Positions 5,255 through 9,137 of a stretch of 9,137 nucleotides of DNA are shown here, in pieces. The position numbers and the translations under genes are program-made. Source of the DNA: Actinomycetota bacterium. Lineage in GTDB: Bacteria; Actinomycetota; Thermoleophilia; Gaiellales; Gaiellaceae. The notes below the pieces were generated by a model, which searched no databases, was not told the origin of the DNA, and saw only the letters and a program-made list of their open reading frames with translations. Positions within the stretch are counted from its first letter, which is position 1. The number at the start of each line of letters is the position of its first letter. The stretch lies in the NCBI GenBank assembly GCA_013696595.1, contig JACCYG010000163.1, forward strand, positions 1 to 9,137, read 5' to 3'.

Positions 5255-6225
5255 TGGCCGTGAAGACCTATCTGCAAGCGATCTCGGACGGTCTCCGTCA
5301 GGAGATGCAGCGGGACAAGCGCGTCTACGTGATTGGCGAGGACATCGGCGTCTACGGAGGCGCCTTCAAGGTGACGCAGGGCTTCCAGGAGGAGTTCGGC
5401 GCGTGGCGCGTGATCGACGCGCCGCTCTCCGAGACCGCCATCGTCGGCAGCTGCACCGGCGCCGCGATCATGGGGCTACGTCCGGTTGCAGAGATGCAGT
5501 TCGCCGATTTCATCTCCTGCGCGTGGGACCAACTCGTCACCGTCGCGGCGAAGCAGCGCTACCGAGCGGGGACGGCCGTGCCGATCGTCGTCCGCCTGCC
5601 CTCCGGCGGCGGCTTCTCCGGCGGGCCTTTCCACTCGCAGAACCCCGAGTCGAGCTTCGCGCACATCCCGGGCCTCAAGATCGTCTGCCCTGCGACGCCC
5701 GCGGATGCGAAGGGACTCCTCGTGAGCGCGATCGAGGACCCGAACCCCGTTCTCTACTTCGAGCACAAGCACCTCTACCGGCGGATCAAGGACGAGGTTC
5801 CGGACGAGCGCTACACCGTGCCGCTCGGGAAGGCGCGCGTCCACCGCGAGGGCGACGACGTCACCGTCGTCACGTGGGGCGCAATGGTCTACACCGCGGA
5901 CGAGGCCGCCAAGCAGCTCGAGAGCGATCTCTCCGTCGAGATCGTCGACCTGCGCTCGCTTTCGCCGTGGGACAAGGAGGCCGTCCTCACGTCGGTCGAG
6001 AAGACGTCGCGCGCGCTCGTCCTCCACGAGGACACGCGGACGGGCGGCTTCGGCGCCGAGATCGTGGCGACGATCATGGAGGAGTCGTTCGAGAGCCTCG
6101 ACGCGCCGGTGAAGCGGGTCGCCGCGCCCGACACGCCGGTTCCGTTCTCGCCTCCGCTCGAGAAGAAGTTCATCCCGCAGGTCGAGGACGTCCTCGCAGG
6201 CCTGCGCGACCTCGCGGAGTACTAG
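5254..6225 (+). CDS. 2-oxoacid dehydrogenase E1 component, beta subunit (branched-chain-like)
   Basis: This is the beta subunit of the heterotetrameric E1; it completes the ThDP site and binds E2. The 323-residue protein has VIGEDIGVYGGAFKVT (26-41) and APLSET with the catalytic Glu at about 60. MQFADFISCAWDQLV is at 81-95. SGGGFSGGPFHSQNPESSFAH (117-137) contains the conserved active-site His at 127. YFEHKHLYRR (168-177) and the transketolase C-terminal domain (about 190-323) follow. The PFHSQNPE and FEHKHLYR segments look like branched-chain E1 beta (HSQSPEAFFAH type) rather than the pyruvate type. The ATG at 5254 overlaps the E1 alpha stop by one base (TAATG) and has no obvious Shine-Dalgarno, so translation is probably coupled to E1 alpha, which would keep the two subunits in balance. 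The length is normal. Confidence 0.96.
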   Translation: MAVKTYLQAISDGLRQEMQRDKRVYVIGEDIGVYGGAFKVTQGFQEEFGAWRVIDAPLSETAIVGSCTGAAIMGLRPVAEMQFADFISCAWDQLVTVAAKQRYRAGTAVPIVVRLPSGGGFSGGPFHSQNPESSFAHIPGLKIVCPATPADAKGLLVSAIEDPNPVLYFEHKHLYRRIKDEVPDERYTVPLGKARVHREGDDVTVVTWGAMVYTADEAAKQLESDLSVEIVDLRSLSPWDKEAVLTSVEKTSRALVLHEDTRTGGFGAEIVATIMEESFESLDAPVKRVAAPDTPVPFSPPLEKKFIPQVEDVLAGLRDLAEY

Positions 6226-6285
6226 TGCTCCTTCAGGCAATACATACCGGCTTCTCGCCGACGATCACGCGGCGCCACTGGCCCC

Positions 6286-7695
6286 ATGGCGACTGAAACC
6301 GCCGTCGACGTCGTAATGCCCCAGATGGGGGTCTCCGTCTCGGAGGGGACGATCACGAAGTGGCTCAAGTCGGTCGGCGAGGAGATCAGCGCGGACGAAC
6401 CGCTCCTCGAGATCTCGACGGACAAGGTGGACACCGAAGTGCCGAGCCCCGCGACAGGCACGCTGCAGGAAATCCTTTCCCAGGAGGGCGAGACCGTCGC
6501 CGTCGGGACGAAGATCGCCGTGATCTCTCCGGAGGGCGCCCCTGCCGCCGAGGCGGCCGACGTCCCGGAACCGGCCACCGCCCAGGCGGCCGCAGAGTCG
6601 GAGGACGCGTCCGGCGCCGAGGGTGAGACTGCGACCGCTGAGCCCGCTCAGGAGGCCGAGCCCGGGCCTGCCGAAACCGCCGAGGCGCGGCCGTCCCCCC
6701 AGCCGCCGCCCGCCGGCGACGGCCGGGGCGACAAGGCGTTCGTCTCGCCCGTCGTCGGGCGAATCGCGGCCGAGCACAGCGTCGACGTGACGCAAGTCGA
6801 GGGAACCGGCCGTGGCGGCCGCGTGACGAAGAAGGACATCCTTGCCTTCATCGACTCCGGCGGCGCGAAGGAGACTCCCGCGCCCGCGCAGGAGCCCGCG
6901 CCTCCCGAGGCGCCCGCGAAGCCCGCCGAGCGCGCACCCGAGCCCGCGACTGTGCAAGCGGCCACCCCCGCAGCGCCACAGGCAGGGGAGACGGTCGAGC
7001 CCATGACGCCGATGCGGAAGGGCATCGCCGAGCACATGCGCCGCTCGCTCGACACAGCAGCCCACGTGACCACGACGTTCGAAGTCGACATGGCAAGGGT
7101 GGTCGCCGCGCGCGAGAAGCTCAAGCGCGAGTTCCAGGAGAAGCACGGGGTCAAGCTCACGTACCTACCCCTGATCGCGCGCGCCACGATCGACACGATC
7201 GGCGACTGGCCGTGGATGAACGCGGAGGTGCGCGGCGACTCGATCGTCGTCAAGCAGTACGTGAACCTCGGGATCGCCGTCGCCCTCGAGGGCGGCAAGG
7301 GCCTGATCGTCCCCGTGATCAAGAGCACGGAGGGCTTGAACCTCCTCGGGCTGACGCGCGCGATCATCGCCATCGCCGACCGCGCTCGCTCCAAGAAGCT
7401 CCTCCCCGACGACGTCCAGGGCGGAACGTTCACGATCACGAATCCCGGCGGCTTCGGCGCTATTCACGGAACGCCGATCATCAGCCAGCCGCAGGTCGCG
7501 ATCCTCGATGTCGAGGCCCTCGTGAAGCGCCCCGTCGTGGTGACCGACGACGATGGGAACGACTCGATCGCAATCCGCCCGATGATGAACCTCTGCCTCT
7601 CGTACGACCATCGCCTGGTCGACGGCGCCTACGCCGCGCAGTTCATGCGCGACCTGCGAGAGCGCCTGCAGACCTGGGACGAGAGCGCGTACTAG
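6286..7695 (+). CDS. 2-oxoacid dehydrogenase E2 (dihydrolipoyl acyltransferase)
   Basis: This is the core acyltransferase: it carries the acyl group on a lipoyl-lysine and transfers it to CoA. The 469-residue protein has one N-terminal lipoyl domain (about 5-82) with the lipoylation site DKV (K47 in EISTDKVDTEVPSP). An Ala/Pro/Glu-rich linker follows (about 83-148). The peripheral-subunit-binding domain is at about 151-190 (FVSPVVGRIAAEHSVDVTQVEGTGRGGRVTKKDILAFI region). A second Ala/Pro linker spans about 192-236. The catalytic domain (238-469) holds DHRLVDG at 441-447 (H442, D446) and GTFTITNPGGFGAI. The start lies 60 bases after the E1 beta stop; the gap has no clear promoter or Shine-Dalgarno, so the gene is probably in the E1 operon. 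K47 is the expected substrate of the LipB and LipA encoded just downstream. The stop TAG is the first base triplet of a palindromic repeat. A branched-chain assignment is likely but not proven. Confidence 0.95.
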   Translation: MATETAVDVVMPQMGVSVSEGTITKWLKSVGEEISADEPLLEISTDKVDTEVPSPATGTLQEILSQEGETVAVGTKIAVISPEGAPAAEAADVPEPATAQAAAESEDASGAEGETATAEPAQEAEPGPAETAEARPSPQPPPAGDGRGDKAFVSPVVGRIAAEHSVDVTQVEGTGRGGRVTKKDILAFIDSGGAKETPAPAQEPAPPEAPAKPAERAPEPATVQAATPAAPQAGETVEPMTPMRKGIAEHMRRSLDTAAHVTTTFEVDMARVVAAREKLKREFQEKHGVKLTYLPLIARATIDTIGDWPWMNAEVRGDSIVVKQYVNLGIAVALEGGKGLIVPVIKSTEGLNLLGLTRAIIAIADRARSKKLLPDDVQGGTFTITNPGGFGAIHGTPIISQPQVAILDVEALVKRPVVVTDDDGNDSIAIRPMMNLCLSYDHRLVDGAYAAQFMRDLRERLQTWDESAY

Positions 7696-7701
7696 GGTCG
7701 C

Positions 7702-7725
7702 GGGCCGGACAAGCCCGGCCCCTAC
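7702..7725 (-). repeat. Dispersed palindromic repeat, copy 2
   Basis: On the minus strand this reads GTAGGGGCCGG, five variable bases (GCTTG), then TCCGGCCC, with the same flanks and spacing as the copy at 3887-3910. As RNA it forms a 7-bp GC hairpin (7702-7708 with 7715-7721) with a six-base loop, directly after the E2 stop codon. It could act as a terminator or 3'-end stabiliser. Its right end (CCCCTACA) overlaps the -10 box of lipB. Confidence 0.7.
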
Positions 7726-7728
7726 ACT
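7723..7728 (+). promoter_or_regulatory. -10 box of lipB, leaderless
   Basis: TACACT ends six bases before the lipB ATG, the leaderless layout. Its first four bases belong to the end of the palindromic repeat. The -35 position falls inside the repeat and shows no consensus. lipB may also be read from the upstream E1-E2 operon, since the gap to E2 is only 39 bases. Confidence 0.55.
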
Positions 7729-7734
7729 GATCGG

Positions 7735-8442
7735 ATGGCCGAGCGCAACGCGTACGTCCTGAACCTCGGCGTGACGCCGTACATGGAGGCGTGGGATCTT
7801 CAGCGCTCGCTGGCGTCTGCCGTCTCACTGGGCGAGATCCCCGACATCGTGATCTTCGTCGAGCATCCGCCCGTAATCACAACCGGGCGCCGGACGAACG
7901 AGGGAGAGGTACATGTGCCGCCCGGGGCCGAGGTCGACCTCGTCGAAACCGACCGCGGTGGGAAGTCCACGTTCCACGGTCCCGGCCAGCTCGTTTGCTA
8001 TCCGATCTTCGACCTGAACCGCCACGGGCGCGACGTCAAGAAGTACTGCCGCGACCTGGAAGAGTCGGTGATCCAAACGCTGGTGGCGTTCGAGCTCGAG
8101 GCGACGCGGATCGAGGGACTGACCGGGGTCTGGCTCGAGCGCCCGCCGCGGAAGATCTGCTCGATCGGCGTACACATCTCGCGCTGGGTGACGACGCACG
8201 GCTATGCACTGAACGTCGACCTGGACCCCGCGCCGTTCACCGACTGGATCACGGCCTGTGGGCTCGAGGACGCCGCTTTCACGACGATGGCGCGCGAGCT
8301 CGGGCGGCCGGTCGCGGTCAATGAGGTGCGGGACGCAGCCGCGCGCGCACTCGAGGAGGTCTTCGAGTTACGGCTCGAACCGTTTCCCGCGGACGACAGG
8401 GCGGCATTCACGGTCCAGGCCGGCAGCGCCGCCAACGCGTAG
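7735..8442 (+). CDS. lipB: Octanoyltransferase LipB
   Basis: LipB transfers octanoyl from acyl-carrier protein to the lipoyl-domain lysine of E2 (and to GcvH), the first step of de novo lipoate assembly. The 235-residue protein has the family signature RGGKSTFHGPGQLVCYPIFDL (74-94). The catalytic Lys is at 140 in PRKICSIG and the catalytic Cys at 175 in ITACGLE. The N-terminal half (ERNAYVLNLGVTPYMEAWDLQRSL, EHPPVITTGRR) is typical. The length is close to the usual 210-240. It follows the E2 gene, which encodes one of its substrates, and precedes lipA by 164 bases on the same strand. The ATG at 7735 fits the -10 box six bases upstream, and no Shine-Dalgarno is seen. A TTA leucine codon at residue 212 is unusual for such GC-rich coding sequence. 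Confidence 0.97.
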   Translation: MAERNAYVLNLGVTPYMEAWDLQRSLASAVSLGEIPDIVIFVEHPPVITTGRRTNEGEVHVPPGAEVDLVETDRGGKSTFHGPGQLVCYPIFDLNRHGRDVKKYCRDLEESVIQTLVAFELEATRIEGLTGVWLERPPRKICSIGVHISRWVTTHGYALNVDLDPAPFTDWITACGLEDAAFTTMARELGRPVAVNEVRDAAARALEEVFELRLEPFPADDRAAFTVQAGSAANA

Positions 8443-8561
8443 GTCGTTCAGCGGGGCAGCTCTCAGCAAGGCCGATTCAAGCAGGAGCAGCGCGAAAGGC
8501 CGAGCCCGAGGACGGATCGGCACAGTTTCGTTACGAAGGCCATGGTCTCAGCGGCCACCCC

Positions 8562-8578
8562 CGAGGGTCAGACCCTCG
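8562..8578. promoter_or_regulatory. 17-bp dyad over the lipA -35 region
   Basis: Arms CGAGGGTC and GACCCTCG are perfect reverse complements around one central base. Counting from the TAGACT box, the -35 hexamer would fall at about 8571-8577, inside the dyad. This position suits a repressor operator, but no regulator can be named. It could also be a hairpin with a 3-5 base loop. Confidence 0.45.
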
Positions 8579-8594
8579 CGGTTCCACCCGGCTC

Positions 8595-8600
8595 TAGACT
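8595..8600 (+). promoter_or_regulatory. -10 box of lipA, leaderless
   Basis: TAGACT ends six bases before the GTG at 8607. Its TAG is also an in-frame stop codon for lipA, and the codons between it and the GTG are not starts. The GTG is therefore the earliest possible lipA start. Confidence 0.6.
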
Positions 8601-8606
8601 GGAAGC

Positions 8607-9137
8607 GTGCACACCTCGCTTCCCGTCGCAGATCGGCCGCGCCGCCCCGAATGGATGAAGGTTCGCGCGCCGAGCGCCGACTCGCGCTACTTCGACGTGC
8701 GCAAGCTGATCCACGGCCAGCGGCTCCACACGATCTGCGAGGAGGCCCGCTGCCCGAACATCGCCGAGTGCTGGGGACGCGGGACCGCGACGTTCCAGAT
8801 CCTCGGCGAGACGTGCACGCGGGCATGTCGCTACTGCTACGTCCACTCCGGGCGCCCTGAGGATCCGCCCGACGCGCTCGAGCCGCTGCGCCTTGCGCAC
8901 GCCGCCGCGCAGATGGAGCTCAAGCACGTCGTCGTCACCTCCGTCGATCGCGACGACATTCCCGACCGCGGCGCCGCGCACTACGCGGCGACGATCCGCG
9001 CGCTGAAGGCGAAGCTGCCGCACGCGAGCGTCGAGGTGTTGACGCCCGACTTCCTGGGCGTCGAGGAGGAAGCGCTGCAGACCCTGCTCGCCGCGCGCCC
9101 CGAGGTTTTCAACCACAACATCGAGACCGTCCGCCGC
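8607..9137 (+). CDS. lipA: Lipoyl synthase LipA, 3' end cut by window
   Basis: LipA is a radical-SAM enzyme that inserts two sulfurs into the octanoyl group bound to the E2 lysine, giving lipoyl. The 177 visible codons carry the auxiliary Fe-S cluster motif Cx4Cx5C (C-EEAR-C-PNIAE-C, about 45-56). The radical-SAM motif Cx3Cx2C (C-TRA-C-RY-C) follows in GTATFQILGETCTRACRYCYV. Conserved SVDRDDIPDRGAAHYAATI and EVLTPDFLG stretches follow. About 110-130 residues, including the C-terminal RSSY-type serine motif for the auxiliary cluster, lie beyond base 9137. The start is GTG 8607: an in-frame TAG just upstream rules out longer forms, and a -10 box supports it. ATG at residue 17 (WMKVRAPS) is a less likely alternative. 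Together with lipB and E2 it forms an enzyme-plus-cofactor group. Confidence 0.98.
   Translation, partial: MHTSLPVADRPRRPEWMKVRAPSADSRYFDVRKLIHGQRLHTICEEARCPNIAECWGRGTATFQILGETCTRACRYCYVHSGRPEDPPDALEPLRLAHAAAQMELKHVVVTSVDRDDIPDRGAAHYAATIRALKAKLPHASVEVLTPDFLGVEEEALQTLLAARPEVFNHNIETVRR

Larger units (their letters stand above)
8443..8606 (+). other. lipB-lipA intergenic region with two short dyads
   Basis: This 164-base gap is the longest in the window. It contains no ORF or RNA gene I can support. It holds the dyads TTCGTTACGAA (8527-8537) and an eight-base-arm dyad at 8562-8578, followed by the lipA -10 box. The separate promoter suggests that lipA can be expressed apart from lipB. Confidence 0.55.

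Noticed and set aside
6682..6740. Pro/Gly-rich stretch in E2 whose complement reads like a common intergenic repeat (SPRPSPAGGGW)
   Set aside because: It is the interdomain linker, which is naturally Ala/Pro-rich. No second copy or inverted arms are seen in the window.
8368..8370. Single TTA codon in lipB as a possible regulatory codon (bldA-like)
   Set aside because: One rare codon near the 3' end is weak evidence, and I did not survey other genes fully. Regulation by a rare tRNA is known only in some Streptomyces-like groups.
8471..8521. Possible long-loop hairpin GCCGAT...ATCGGC in the lipB-lipA gap as a small RNA
   Set aside because: Only six base pairs around a 39-base loop, with no promoter or terminator. 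Chance pairing is likely at this GC content.

Overview
The window is a gene-dense stretch of a high-GC bacterial chromosome with eleven protein genes (two cut by the window edges), no RNA genes, no mobile element, no CRISPR array and no gene-free gap longer than about 165 bases. The GC-rich codons, TANNNT -10 boxes placed 6-7 bases before start codons (leaderless transcripts), a groESL operon under CIRCE/HrcA-type control and branched-chain-like 2-oxoacid dehydrogenase genes fit an actinobacterial relative (a Thermoleophilia/Gaiellales-like lineage is my guess) or a Chloroflexota-like lineage. The phylum is inference and cannot be fixed from the window alone.

Left part, minus strand (1-2916): groEL (3' end missing), groES with an unusual lysine/serine-rich tail, and a 12-helix MFS transporter upstream of them. 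The groES promoter lies between two CIRCE operators. The upstream operator lies inside the last codons of the transporter gene, and the -35 box overlaps that gene's stop codon.

Middle (2994-4188): a Nudix hydrolase and a small ASCH-domain protein on the plus strand, facing a small double zinc-ribbon protein on the minus strand. The two convergent genes end inside one perfect 26-bp palindrome that supplies both stop codons.

Right part, plus strand (4208-9137): E1 alpha, E1 beta and E2 of a 2-oxoacid dehydrogenase complex (closest by motif to the branched-chain type), then lipB (octanoyltransferase) and lipA (lipoyl synthase, cut by the window end). LipB and LipA build the lipoyl group on the E2 lipoyl domain, so the run encodes an enzyme complex plus the pathway that makes its cofactor. 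No E3 (dihydrolipoamide dehydrogenase) is present in the window. A second copy of the palindromic repeat sits between E2 and lipB; it supplies the E2 stop codon and overlaps the lipB -10 box.

I found no defence system or wholly new gene system. The unusual content is regulatory: two CIRCE sites around a promoter, a cluster of leaderless promoters, and a palindromic repeat that coincides with stop codons.
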